Origin: Lachnospiraceae bacterium UBA4364
GTDB taxonomy: Bacteria > Bacillota > Clostridia > Lachnospirales > Lachnospiraceae
NCBI GenBank assembly: GCA_002393955.1
Contig: DGSK01000031.1
Span: 1,707-32,310, forward strand
Direction: 5' to 3'
DNA: 30,604 nt
The notes below the pieces were generated by a model. The model worked only from the letters and a program-made list of their open reading frames with translations, did not search any database and was not told where the DNA came from. Below are positions 8,363-16,631 of the stretch, piece by piece (the stretch's first letter is position 1; each line of letters begins with the position of its first letter). Both the position numbers and the translations under genes were made by a program.

Positions 8363-8374
8363 ACTCTGTCACTC

Positions 8375-9193
8375 CTATATATTCAGCTGGGCATAGTAAC
8401 CATAGCCCCTTGCCCCGGCTTTTTTCCCAGCCGGAAGCAGGTAGTTTATAAGCGGAAGCGCCCTTGTGCCTCCGTCAAGAAAAACCACCTTTCCGTTTTC
8501 CCCTGTATTTATCAGTGCTGCCCTAAGGAAATAGGACAGTACCGTCAGCATATAACGATAATCCTCTTCATAATTAACGAATACCGAAAGATACACTTCA
8601 TCCGCCTTGACTTTTTTTGCCAGCAGGACGCAGACCGGCCGTCTTCCCGTAAATGCGGCAAAAGAGAGCTTCCTGTCATACTGCCCCTCTTCCAGAAGCA
8701 CGCTATCCGCTCCCGTTTTGCGGAGTCTGTCCCGGATTTCCCGTATTTCCATGGTACTGAGGCTGAGAAATGAGGATACCTCGGTTTTTTCACTTTTTTT
8801 CAATATCCGTCCCACGCTTTTTTGTCTAAGCATATCGGCTATTCCAAAAGAGTATTCTTCAAAAGCAGGCCTGCAGATGAATCCACAGCTTTCAAGGAAT
8901 GCCCTGAGTTCCTCATTCCCGTGGATAAATGATATCATAAGATCCGTACCCGATTCTTTAACGGTGCCGGCGATCTCCGCTATGAACCTTTTTCCCAGGC
9001 CCTTACGCCTGTACTCCGGCTCTACGAAAACATACTCAAGCTCTGCGGCGCCGTTTATCATGGAAAAGATACCGCATCCCACAGCCTTTTCATCCTCTAT
9101 GATGCCGAATGCAGCCTTGCCCCCCGCATATGATTCGGGCAGCATATCCTCAAAGTATTCCTTATTATTGTTGCCTATTATAGTGATTTCCAT
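8375..9193 (-). CDS. GNAT-domain protein with two acetyltransferase-like halves
   Basis: A 272-aa probable N-acetyltransferase. The N-terminal half (1-115) contains a clear GNAT motif A, VFVEPEYRRKGLGKRFIAEI (R-x-x-G-x-G), followed by ELRAFLESCGFICR, the usual bulge region. The C-terminal half (about 145-272) has the secondary-structure rhythm of a second, degenerate GNAT fold without a clear acetyl-CoA loop. This two-domain plan is known in other GNAT proteins, where the second half may shape the substrate site. The start ATG 9193 follows AAAGGGAAA. It stands between the yhaM-like gene (36-base gap) and the 663-aa gene (12-base gap). The substrate is unknown; modification of a product of this operon is possible but unproved. 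Confidence 0.8.
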   Translation of the reverse strand: MEITIIGNNNKEYFEDMLPESYAGGKAAFGIIEDEKAVGCGIFSMINGAAELEYVFVEPEYRRKGLGKRFIAEIAGTVKESGTDLMISFIHGNEELRAFLESCGFICRPAFEEYSFGIADMLRQKSVGRILKKSEKTEVSSFLSLSTMEIREIRDRLRKTGADSVLLEEGQYDRKLSFAAFTGRRPVCVLLAKKVKADEVYLSVFVNYEEDYRYMLTVLSYFLRAALINTGENGKVVFLDGGTRALPLINYLLPAGKKAGARGYGYYAQLNI

Positions 9194-9229
9194 TAAGATT
9201 TCCCTTTTCAGGAGTCCTGCGCCGGGACT

Positions 9230-10171
9230 CTATACCTGCTCTGTCTTCCGGACATTGCTGTCCAGGAACTTATTGAACCCCATCCAGTCCTTCTGCTCAC
9301 TCGAATTTATAGCCTCCGAAAAAGTCTCTATCTTTGCATCCATATTGTCTGCCATGGAAAGCGCTAAAGCTTCAATCAGTGCCGGCTTCTTCGGTGAGCC
9401 GAATTCCAGCTGGCCGTGATGGGCAAGTATGCAGTGCTGGACCTCATTTTTCAGAATCTCAGGGAATCCGCTTATCTTATCCATATGCTCCTTGGCCATC
9501 TGTGCACCGATTATGATATGCCCTACCAGCTGTCCTGCATCCGTATAATCATTATCCGGAAAAAGTGACAGCTCTCTTATCTTTCCTATGTCATGCAGCA
9601 GTGCACATGTAACCAGCAGATCCCTGTTCAGCACAGGATAATTTCCACACATAAAATCGCAAAGTTTCGTAACACTCAGCGTATGTTCCAGAAGGCCGCC
9701 TATGAACGCATGATGTATGGTTTTGGCAGCGGATGATTTTTTAAAAGTTGCTGCTGTTTCCTCATCACCAAAGAATGACTCAAGCAGAAGCTTTAAATAA
9801 GGATTTTCAACTGACTCAACCAATCCGGTCAGTTCCCTATACATCTCATCGATATCCTTTGATGTGACCGGCATATAATCCCCGGGATCGTATTCATCCT
9901 CACTGCACTTCCTGATGCTGTTTGCCCTGAACTGCTTGGCATTATTGAAGATGATCACGTCACCCCGTACTTCTATGAAATCGCCGGCCTCATACTCGCG
10001 TATCCCCGGGTCATAGGGTGACCACACCTTTGTATCTATGGTCCCGGTTTTGTCCTGTAATATAAGACTGTCATAAGGCTTACCATTCTTAGTCTCTGTA
10101 GATATCTTGGATTTGCAGTAGTATATCCCGTCAATCCTGTTGCCATCTTCAAAATCTTTTATGTATTTCAT
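9230..10171 (-). CDS. yhaM: 3'-5' exoribonuclease YhaM family (OB + HD domains)
   Basis: A metal-dependent 3'-5' exoribonuclease acting in RNA turnover, possibly also on DNA. At 313 aa it matches the Bacillus YhaM length. Residues 12-90 form an OB fold (SLILQDKTGTIDTKVWSPYD). Residues about 150-270 form an HD domain with H163 (GGLLEHTLSV), the HD pair H193-D194 (CALLHDIGKIREL) and H251-H252 (ILAHHGQLEFGSPKKP). The LEHT...LLHDIGK...AHHGxxEFGSPKxP order is diagnostic for the family. The ATG at 10171 has an AAGGAG site. It lies 22 bases after the HtrA-like gene and is probably co-transcribed with it, although no functional link with membrane proteases is known. Confidence 0.92.
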   Translation of the reverse strand: MKYIKDFEDGNRIDGIYYCKSKISTETKNGKPYDSLILQDKTGTIDTKVWSPYDPGIREYEAGDFIEVRGDVIIFNNAKQFRANSIRKCSEDEYDPGDYMPVTSKDIDEMYRELTGLVESVENPYLKLLLESFFGDEETAATFKKSSAAKTIHHAFIGGLLEHTLSVTKLCDFMCGNYPVLNRDLLVTCALLHDIGKIRELSLFPDNDYTDAGQLVGHIIIGAQMAKEHMDKISGFPEILKNEVQHCILAHHGQLEFGSPKKPALIEALALSMADNMDAKIETFSEAINSSEQKDWMGFNKFLDSNVRKTEQV

Positions 10172-10193
10172 ATAGCTCTCCTTTTTTCAAAAA

Positions 10194-11759
10194 TCAGCCT
10201 GCCGTATCATCAAATACATCCGGTTCTACTTCAACCGTCATCCGGACATACTGCGTCCCGTTTGTTCTTGCGTACTCAACAACTATGTTCTCTCCGGGAT
10301 CACAGCTATGCAGTGCTGACATATATTCATCCACTGTCCTGACTGACATATCCCCGATTTTAATTATCACATCACCTCTGTTAAGTCCAGCTTTCATAGC
10401 AGGTGAATCCATATCCACGTCAGTAATATAAACACCTTCCGGAACATCATATGCCATCATGACATCGGCAGGCACCTCTGCAAGGTGATTGCCCAGATAG
10501 ATCCGCTCCTGGGAATTTGAAAGATCCTCTATCAACTGTTTGATTGAGCTAATTCCGTAGGCGTATATGAGGTTTTCCATCCCCTTCTCATGATGGTCAC
10601 TGCAGATGATCCCAACCACCTGCCCCCTTACATTTGTAAGAATTCCGCTTGCATCTACACTTGCATATATATCCGTTGTCAGCAGATGGTATGCGGCATC
10701 AGTTTCATTAATCTTAGTCTGGGCCGAAGTAACCGATCCATAGCACACCGAACTGCTTCCCAGAGGCATGCCTGCAGCTATCACTGCATTTCCTGTTATG
10801 CTCCTTGCTGATGAATTTCCTATGGTCGCTATCGTATACGATTCCTTTGCGCCTTCGGGAATCGCCCCCAGCCCTATGGCATAAATTGCCAGACCGGTCT
10901 CACGATCCATGCGCCTCATATACACATCCCTGGTGCTGTCTCCGCTGGGGAATTTAACTGTCAGCCCTCCATCAGATTCAGTCTTTATCCGTCTGCTGTC
11001 TGCAAGTATCAGCAGTTCATATCCGTTTTCGCCTATTATTACACCGGTGGTACGCCTTCCCTTAAGCTCCTCCTCATTGAGCCAGTCGTCAATTCCCTGG
11101 TCTGCCGTAAGTACGACCAGACTCTTAGACACCTCACCGGACATGGAATACATCTTCCGGTAGAGCTGCATATAATCCTCCAGTTCCACCTCACGTTCAG
11201 CAGGTGCCGGTGTTACCGAAGGTTCTGCAGCCGGTGTCGTACCTGTAGTGGCACTATTATCACCATTACTGTTTCCCACATCATCATCGCTTAAGCTCAT
11301 TTCCTCGATGGGCTTTTCGACCTCTATCTGCACTGGTGCGGATGATGCATCGGGATCGCCAGGTTCGGTTCCCGGAGAAATCTCCGAATCCTCTAATGGC
11401 CTTACAGCCTCTACCGGATAATCCTCATCCTCAACGTTCTCATTCAGTTCCACCGGCATTAGTTTTATATCCTGATCAGAAGTGATCCATTTGCTCAGAA
11501 GGGGTTCCATCAAAAGGAATGTAAGACAGGCAATAATACCAAAAAGAACAGCCATTCCCGAAGTAAACAGCGAACGCTTTATAAGCTTTTTCTTATTGAC
11601 AGGACGCTCCCGTATCTTTTCCCGGATAAAGTCGTAATCGCTTTTTTCTTCCGGAACACTCTTTGAGGCTGATTCAGACCCGGTATCTTTTTCTGTTTTA
11701 TCTGGCTCTAATTTATCTTTCTCTTTTTTATCTGTCTCTTTTTTCTTTTCTGTACTCAT
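10194..11759 (-). CDS. Membrane-anchored HtrA/S1C-like PDZ protein lacking a normal catalytic triad
   Basis: A 521-aa protein from ATG 11759. Its GGTGAG ribosome site overlaps the stop of the upstream gene; an in-frame GTG at 11780 would add seven residues. Residues 1-60 are a Lys/Glu-rich cytosolic tail, 65-87 a single membrane helix, about 100-190 an acidic Pro/Ser linker, about 215-400 a trypsin-like fold and about 425-515 a PDZ domain (AMKAGLNRGDVIIKIGDMSV). The fold follows HtrA: GVIIGENGYELL, then DRETGLAIYAI, then YASVDASGILTNVRGQVVGI. The histidine position reads LAD, and the DxxTDLA aspartate is Gly. The GNSGGPL loop is reduced to DASGIL, where A370 or S371 could align with the nucleophile. 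It is therefore probably a non-catalytic, peptide-binding HtrA relative facing the outside of the membrane. Confidence is high for the architecture, moderate for inactivity. Confidence 0.85.
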   Translation of the reverse strand: MSTEKKKETDKKEKDKLEPDKTEKDTGSESASKSVPEEKSDYDFIREKIRERPVNKKKLIKRSLFTSGMAVLFGIIACLTFLLMEPLLSKWITSDQDIKLMPVELNENVEDEDYPVEAVRPLEDSEISPGTEPGDPDASSAPVQIEVEKPIEEMSLSDDDVGNSNGDNSATTGTTPAAEPSVTPAPAEREVELEDYMQLYRKMYSMSGEVSKSLVVLTADQGIDDWLNEEELKGRRTTGVIIGENGYELLILADSRRIKTESDGGLTVKFPSGDSTRDVYMRRMDRETGLAIYAIGLGAIPEGAKESYTIATIGNSSARSITGNAVIAAGMPLGSSSVCYGSVTSAQTKINETDAAYHLLTTDIYASVDASGILTNVRGQVVGIICSDHHEKGMENLIYAYGISSIKQLIEDLSNSQERIYLGNHLAEVPADVMMAYDVPEGVYITDVDMDSPAMKAGLNRGDVIIKIGDMSVRTVDEYMSALHSCDPGENIVVEYARTNGTQYVRMTVEVEPDVFDDTAG

Positions 11760-11770
11760 TTTCCGGTATC

Positions 11771-13300
11771 TCACCACCAAAAATCGTAATTGTCATCGTC
11801 AAAATAGTCAAAGTAACCATCATAATAGTAGTCGTCATCATAGTAATAATCGTCGTCGTAGTAATATTCATCATCATAATAGCAATCATCATCGTAATAG
11901 CAATCATCATCGTAATAGCAATCATCATCATAATAGCATTCATCATCATAACCGCCATATGACGTGTACTCCGAATAATCACCACTGTTGGGCTCGGCTT
12001 CCGAAAATGCTGCCGGGTATCTGGCCGCTATGGTGGGATAGTCATCAAGCTCCGGAATATCTGTAAGCCAACCGATGAAATATGCCGTTATATCGGTCAG
12101 CTCATTCGTAACCCTGTCCTGATATATCGTGTATCCATCAGCTCCGTAAGTAGTAAGCATTATTTCATTAGGATAATTTTTCTCGATATACTTCACGAAA
12201 TCCACGGTTATCCCATCATATTCATTTGATGAATAAAGATCCCTTGCCCCAAAGAGATGAAGTATCTCATGAGCGTATACAGCAGGACATTCCTCTTCAC
12301 CTTCGTAATTGTAATACATGAAGCATATCTCATTGAAATAATCAGATCCGCCATCCTCATAGTACGGATAGGTACATGACGTTCCCTCAGCATTAAGACA
12401 GCATAAAAATGCGATCCCATCAGCACCATACTCGTCCATAAGTGCCTGTGTATCAATATTGTCATCTATATACATTTCCGTGTCATACAGGATTTCTTCC
12501 CACTTGGATTCATCATCTATATCCCTGGGGACAGAAGCGCTTATGTCAATATCGTAGTTTAAATCACTGCTGCCGCACGCATCATAGACAAGCTCTACAT
12601 CTGCGCCATACTGTCTGCCGGATTTTTCCAGAAAATCCGTTGCAATATCCATCTTATTCTGAATGTTATCCTTCATGCTTCCGGACCAGTCATCTTCACC
12701 ATCATAGTAAAGCACCACCAGAACGGTCTTCCCGTTCAGGAAACCTGCACTGCCTTTGGGATCAAGCCCATATGAGTCCCGTGCATCACCATCATCCTGT
12801 ACTCCTTCAAACTCATGCGTGTCCTCAAAATATGATGCATACTCCGAATAGCCGTTCTCCTCAAGCCATTCCTCACCATACTCGGATATCTCGGCTGACT
12901 CCATTGCTTCGGAAACAGTAGCTTTCATCGCCCCACCCGCTACAACGCAGATTAATATGATAATGATAAGAAATACTGTCGTCGCAACGATTATTACCAC
13001 AGCCAGAACGATAGGAATCAGTGCAAACAGTGCTAATACAAGAAGTACTATCAGCAGAGTGTTATCTTTCTTCTTTGGAGGGACATAGTACCCGGGGCCG
13101 TGGTTCATTCCGGAATCATTGCCTGCTCCGTACTGTTCACCACTATTCATGCCATGCGCATTGCCATAAGATGCCTGTCCCGTTGTCCGTGCACCACCCT
13201 GTTGCCATGTGCTGTTTGCTGCGGACTCCGTCTTAGCCCCACAGTTAGGACAGTATTTAATTCCATCAGAAAGATCTGTTCCGCAATTTTTACAAACCAT
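11771..13300 (-). CDS. Zinc-ribbon membrane protein with metzincin-like HExxHxxGxxD motif and Cys/Tyr/Asp repeat tail
   Basis: A 509-aa protein. Residues 1-22 are a zinc ribbon (C3, C6, C17, C20; CKNCG...CPNCG). About 25-75 is a Gly/Asn/Gln-rich linker and 81-125 a long hydrophobic region, one or two membrane helices. About 175-430 is a globular domain beginning NGKTVLVVLYYDGEDDWSGS. It contains H344-E-I-L-H348-L-F-G-A-R-D354, matching the metzincin pattern HExxHxxGxxD in which Asp is the third zinc ligand, as in snapalysin-type peptidases. This suggests a membrane-bound extracytoplasmic metallopeptidase. The last 59 residues (451-509) are a tail of CYYDDD/YYYDDD units ending NYDFWW. The gene starts at ATG 13300 behind AGGG and is the first of the operon. 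A clostripain-like alternative is possible for the NGKTVLVV region, but its His-Cys dyad is not seen. The substrate is unknown. Confidence 0.8.
   Translation of the reverse strand: MVCKNCGTDLSDGIKYCPNCGAKTESAANSTWQQGGARTTGQASYGNAHGMNSGEQYGAGNDSGMNHGPGYYVPPKKKDNTLLIVLLVLALFALIPIVLAVVIIVATTVFLIIIILICVVAGGAMKATVSEAMESAEISEYGEEWLEENGYSEYASYFEDTHEFEGVQDDGDARDSYGLDPKGSAGFLNGKTVLVVLYYDGEDDWSGSMKDNIQNKMDIATDFLEKSGRQYGADVELVYDACGSSDLNYDIDISASVPRDIDDESKWEEILYDTEMYIDDNIDTQALMDEYGADGIAFLCCLNAEGTSCTYPYYEDGGSDYFNEICFMYYNYEGEEECPAVYAHEILHLFGARDLYSSNEYDGITVDFVKYIEKNYPNEIMLTTYGADGYTIYQDRVTNELTDITAYFIGWLTDIPELDDYPTIAARYPAAFSEAEPNSGDYSEYTSYGGYDDECYYDDDCYYDDDCYYDDDCYYDDEYYYDDDYYYDDDYYYDGYFDYFDDDNYDFWW
11831..11938 (-). 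repeat. Six in-frame 18-bp repeats encoding CYYDDD/YYYDDD
   Basis: Six consecutive 18-base units encode CYYDDD (three times), CYYDDE, then YYYDDD (twice); a diverged seventh unit, YYYDGY, follows. The four Cys lie exactly six residues apart. The DNA is a near-perfect tandem of GAT and TAT/TAC codons, which also produces spurious open frames on the other strand. Unit length is a multiple of three, so slippage would change tail length without a frameshift. Confidence 0.9.
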
Positions 13301-13448
13301 ATACCATTTTCCCTATATGCATAGCTCGCTATGCACCCAATAATATTAAAATTACCGCTAAACGTTTCGCTTAAAACCCATTCGATTTTTTAGGATATTA
13401 TAACAAAAAAAACAGCCATTCGCACTTTTATGTGTTAATATATCCTTT
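13301..13448. promoter_or_regulatory. Divergent promoter region between the metallopeptidase-like gene and mutS2
   Basis: This 148-base AT-rich spacer must drive both the long minus-strand operon and mutS2. A TATAAT lies on the minus strand at 13397-13402, with only a weak -35 match 17 bases upstream, so the minus promoter is tentative. For the plus strand, TTAATATAT at about 13434-13442 is too close to the mutS2 ATG to be a standard -10 unless the mRNA is nearly leaderless. No clear SD precedes the mutS2 ATG (bases ATATCCTTT). No binding site of a known regulator was recognised apart from the palindrome listed separately. Confidence 0.4.
13318..13335. promoter_or_regulatory. Perfect 8-bp inverted repeat TGCATAGC-TC-GCTATGCA
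   Basis: The sequence TGCATAGC TC GCTATGCA is a perfect inverted repeat with a two-base centre, beginning 18 bases upstream of the ATG at 13300 and just ahead of its AGGG ribosome site. In DNA it has the form of an operator for a dimeric regulator. In mRNA the two-base loop would force it to lose a central pair, but it could still fold as a hairpin next to the ribosome site. There is no T-run, so it is not a terminator. The function is inferred only from symmetry and position. Confidence 0.5.
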
Positions 13449-15890
13449 ATGAACGAGAAAGCATTACGAATTTTGGAATTCAATAAAATAACAGATACAC
13501 TATCCGGATTTGCCGGGAGCGAGCCGGCAAAAAAGATGTGTCATTCCCTTCGTCCGTCATCAAACATGGACTGGGTGATACATGCTCAGGATGAGACTGA
13601 ATCTGCACTCAAACGCATACTGAAAAATGACCGCATATCCTTCGGTTACAACATTGATGTACGTCCTCTTCTGAAGGCGGCTGCCATAGGCAGGATGTTG
13701 TCTGCATCAGAGCTTTTATGCATCTCCAGACTGCTTGCCAACGTAGCATCTGTAATTGCATATAACAGTGAATCCGACAGTACAAAGGGTAATTCTGCAG
13801 AGGAACAGGAATCTCACGACTGCCTTGAAGAGTATTTCAAGGTTCTTGATCCTTTAGGCTTCCTTTCAGATGAGATTACCCGATGCATCCTGAATGACGA
13901 TGAGCTCAATGATGATGCCAGCAGCAGACTCCGGGATATAAGGAACGAAAAGAAAGCTACTTCCGGAAGGATACAGTCCCACCTGTCCAAGATGGTTAAC
14001 GATACCTACCGTTCATACCTGCAGGACAATATAATTACCCTGCGCGATGGCAGATACTGCATCCCGGTCAGGGCAGAATACAAATCCCAGGTTCCCGGAA
14101 TGGTCCATGACAGATCTGCCAGTGGTTCTACTCTTTTCATCGAACCGGCTGCCATCGTGGAACTGAACAACAAGCTTCGCGAGCTGGAGATTGCGGAAGA
14201 CGATGAAATAAGACGGATACTTTCCGAGCTTTCCGCAAAATGCTCCGTTTACAGTGACACCATAAATGAGGACCAGAAGACCATTACCCTTCTTGATTTC
14301 ATTTTTGCCAAGGCAAAATATGCATTGAGCCTTGATGCCACCAGGCCTTTATACGACACCAACGGAAGCCGCATAATAGAGCTCAGGAAAGCCAGACATC
14401 CGCTTCTGGACGGGAAGACCGTTGTTCCCATAGATATAGCTCTTGGCAGAGACTACAACCTGCTGATAATAACAGGCCCCAATACAGGCGGAAAAACCGT
14501 TTTCTTAAAGACTGTAGGTCTTCTTACCCTTATGGGACAGGCCGGGCTCCATATTCCGGCATTAGACCATTCAGCTCTTGCTTTTTTCAATGAGGTATAT
14601 GCAGATATAGGTGACGAGCAGAGCATCGAACAGAGCCTCTCCACTTTTTCATCCCATATGACTTCAATAGTGGATATCCTGAAAAAAGCTGATTATAAGT
14701 CCCTCTGTCTTTTCGATGAACTTGGAGCCGGAACAGATCCTGAGGAAGGCGCTGCCCTCGCAGTCTCCATACTGGATGACCTGCACAAAAAGGGTATCTG
14801 CTGTATGGCCACAACCCACTACAGCGAGCTAAAGATTTATGCACTCACAAGCGACGGAGTAGAAAACGCCTGCTGTGAATTCGATGTTGAATCATTAAAA
14901 CCCACCTACAGGCTACTGACCGGTATTCCCGGCAAAAGCAATGCTTTCGCCATATCAGCAAAGCTCGGGCTGCCGGAAGCAATAATAAGAGGAGCCGAAA
15001 AGTATATAAGCAGCGAGGAAGAAAGCTTTGAAAACATAGTATCCGATCTGGAGGAAAGACGGGTACAAATGGAAAATGACAGAAAGCTTTTGGACGAAGC
15101 ACTCGCCGATATGAGACATCGTGAAAAGATACTTGCAGACAAAGAAGAGAAGATATTTGAAAAGCGTGAAAAAATAATCGCTGATGCAAGGTCTGAAGCA
15201 AAAGATATACTGCAGGATGCCAAGGATATCGCAGACGAATCGATCCGTGCTTTTACCAAACAGGGAACACAGATGAAACCTTCCACCATGGAAAAGAAAC
15301 GCTCTACCCTGCGTGAATGGATTTCAAAGGAAGAAGAAGCAATCTATGAAGAAGCAATGAAGAATTCCCGCAGAAAAAAAACTTCCGAAGACTCACCTGC
15401 GCCTTTAAAGCGGCTGGATCCTGCTCAGATAAAAACAGGTATGAAAGTACATGTGGAATCCCTTGGGATTGATGCCACAGTCACAAGCCTGCCTGATAAA
15501 AAAGGCAATGTTACCATCCAGAACGGTGTAATATCATCCAAAGTGAAAGCCTCCGATCTGACACCTGCCAGGGATCCGCAGTCGTCCGACAAGGTAAAGT
15601 CCGGCGGCAGCAAACGGGTAGCTACCGGATATGCAAAATCATCAGGCATTCACATGGAAATAAATGTCATAGGCGATACTGTTGACGACGCAGTAATAAA
15701 AGTAGACAAATATCTCGATGATGCGTGCATAGCCGGTCTCCAGTCCGTCAGGATAATACATGGCAAGGGGACCGGAGCACTGAAAAATGCCATACACGAC
15801 CTGTTACGAAGGTCCCCTGTGGTGGACAGCTTTTCCATAGCCCCCCACGGCGAGGGTGACGCAGGTGTTACAGTGGCAAAATTAAAATAA
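13449..15890 (+). CDS. mutS2: Endonuclease MutS2 / ribosome-rescue ATPase
   Basis: An 813-aa MutS2, a DNA- and ribosome-binding ATPase implicated in suppressing recombination and, in Bacillus, in splitting collided ribosomes. The start MNEKALRILEFNKI matches the family N-terminus, although no good SD precedes it. The Walker A motif GPNTGGKT lies near residue 343 and is followed by VFLKTVGLLTLMGQAGLHIP. The Walker B segment LCLFDELGAGTDPEEGAALA lies near 421, then ATTHYSELK. A charged coiled-coil region (about 515-640) and a KOW-like segment follow, then a Smr domain (about 735-813) with the conserved RIIHGKGTGAL. In the Smr domain the usual LDLRG reads INVIG, losing the Asp and Arg. It is followed after 12 bases by a response-regulator gene. 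Confidence 0.95.
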   Translation: MNEKALRILEFNKITDTLSGFAGSEPAKKMCHSLRPSSNMDWVIHAQDETESALKRILKNDRISFGYNIDVRPLLKAAAIGRMLSASELLCISRLLANVASVIAYNSESDSTKGNSAEEQESHDCLEEYFKVLDPLGFLSDEITRCILNDDELNDDASSRLRDIRNEKKATSGRIQSHLSKMVNDTYRSYLQDNIITLRDGRYCIPVRAEYKSQVPGMVHDRSASGSTLFIEPAAIVELNNKLRELEIAEDDEIRRILSELSAKCSVYSDTINEDQKTITLLDFIFAKAKYALSLDATRPLYDTNGSRIIELRKARHPLLDGKTVVPIDIALGRDYNLLIITGPNTGGKTVFLKTVGLLTLMGQAGLHIPALDHSALAFFNEVYADIGDEQSIEQSLSTFSSHMTSIVDILKKADYKSLCLFDELGAGTDPEEGAALAVSILDDLHKKGICCMATTHYSELKIYALTSDGVENACCEFDVESLKPTYRLLTGIPGKSNAFAISAKLGLPEAIIRGAEKYISSEEESFENIVSDLEERRVQMENDRKLLDEALADMRHREKILADKEEKIFEKREKIIADARSEAKDILQDAKDIADESIRAFTKQGTQMKPSTMEKKRSTLREWISKEEEAIYEEAMKNSRRKKTSEDSPAPLKRLDPAQIKTGMKVHVESLGIDATVTSLPDKKGNVTIQNGVISSKVKASDLTPARDPQSSDKVKSGGSKRVATGYAKSSGIHMEINVIGDTVDDAVIKVDKYLDDACIAGLQSVRIIHGKGTGALKNAIHDLLRRSPVVDSFSIAPHGEGDAGVTVAKLK

Positions 15891-15902
15891 CGGAGGGGAA
15901 AC

Positions 15903-16613
15903 ATGGCAGCAAACAAACAAAGAATACTCATTGTGGACGATGACGAGAACATCGCCGAGCTTATCAGCCTTTACCTTACAAAGGAATGCTACGATACAAG
16001 GATCGTAGGCGATGGTGAATCGGCACTGGAAGCAGTTTCCAGCTTTGCCCCCAACCTCATTCTCCTGGATCTTATGCTTCCCGGCATTGATGGCTATCAT
16101 GTCTGCAGGGAGATCCGCAAGGATTCCTCTACACCAATCATAATGCTTTCTGCCAAGGGTGAGGTCTTTGACAAGGTACTGGGACTCGAGCTCGGTGCTG
16201 ATGACTACATGGAAAAACCTTTCGATTCAAAGGAACTGGTAGCAAGAGTTAAAGCGGTACTGCGCCGCTATCAGGTTGAACCTGCTGCCCCCGTTGCAGA
16301 ATCCTCTGAAAACGAGGTCAGATATCCGGACCTCATAGTAAATAAAACAAACTACAGCGTACTTTACATGGGTCGCAAGATAGATATGCCTCCCAAGGAG
16401 CTGGAGCTGCTTTTCTTCCTTGCTTCCACCCCCAATCATGTCTATACCAGGGATCAGCTTCTTGACCAGATCTGGGGATATGAGTATATCGGTGATACAA
16501 GAACTGTTGATGTCCATATCAAGAGGATAAGGGAAAAGATCCGGGACAATGCAAACTGGCGTATCGCTACAATCTGGGGTGTAGGATACAAATTCGACAC
16601 CACGCCACAGTAA
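15903..16613 (+). CDS. OmpR/PhoB-family response regulator
   Basis: A 236-aa two-component response regulator and DNA-binding transcription factor. The receiver domain occupies residues 1-120, with acidic residues D12-D14 (VDDDEN), phosphoacceptor D56 (LILLDLMLPGIDG), S83 in the switch position (IIMLSAK) and K105 (YMEKPF). A winged-helix effector domain follows (about 140-233) with the signature YTRDQLLDQIWGYEYIGDTRTVDVHIKRIREKI split over its recognition region. It starts at ATG 15903 after a strong GGAGGGG site, 12 bases downstream of mutS2, so it is probably transcribed with mutS2. The histidine kinase follows after 18 bases and is the likely partner. Target genes are unknown. Confidence 0.94.
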   Translation: MAANKQRILIVDDDENIAELISLYLTKECYDTRIVGDGESALEAVSSFAPNLILLDLMLPGIDGYHVCREIRKDSSTPIIMLSAKGEVFDKVLGLELGADDYMEKPFDSKELVARVKAVLRRYQVEPAAPVAESSENEVRYPDLIVNKTNYSVLYMGRKIDMPPKELELLFFLASTPNHVYTRDQLLDQIWGYEYIGDTRTVDVHIKRIREKIRDNANWRIATIWGVGYKFDTTPQ

Positions 16614-16631
16614 CAGAACCTTATATAAAGT

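Noticed and set aside
11663..11985. Open frames on both strands with Ile/Val/Met/Thr-only sequence
   Set aside because: They are frame shadows of the GAT/TAT repeats encoding the Asp/Tyr tail and of the Lys-rich N-terminus of the HtrA-like gene; they have no ribosome site.
14587..15289. Minus-strand open frames within mutS2
   Set aside because: They are antisense to conserved MutS2 motifs and lack ribosome sites.
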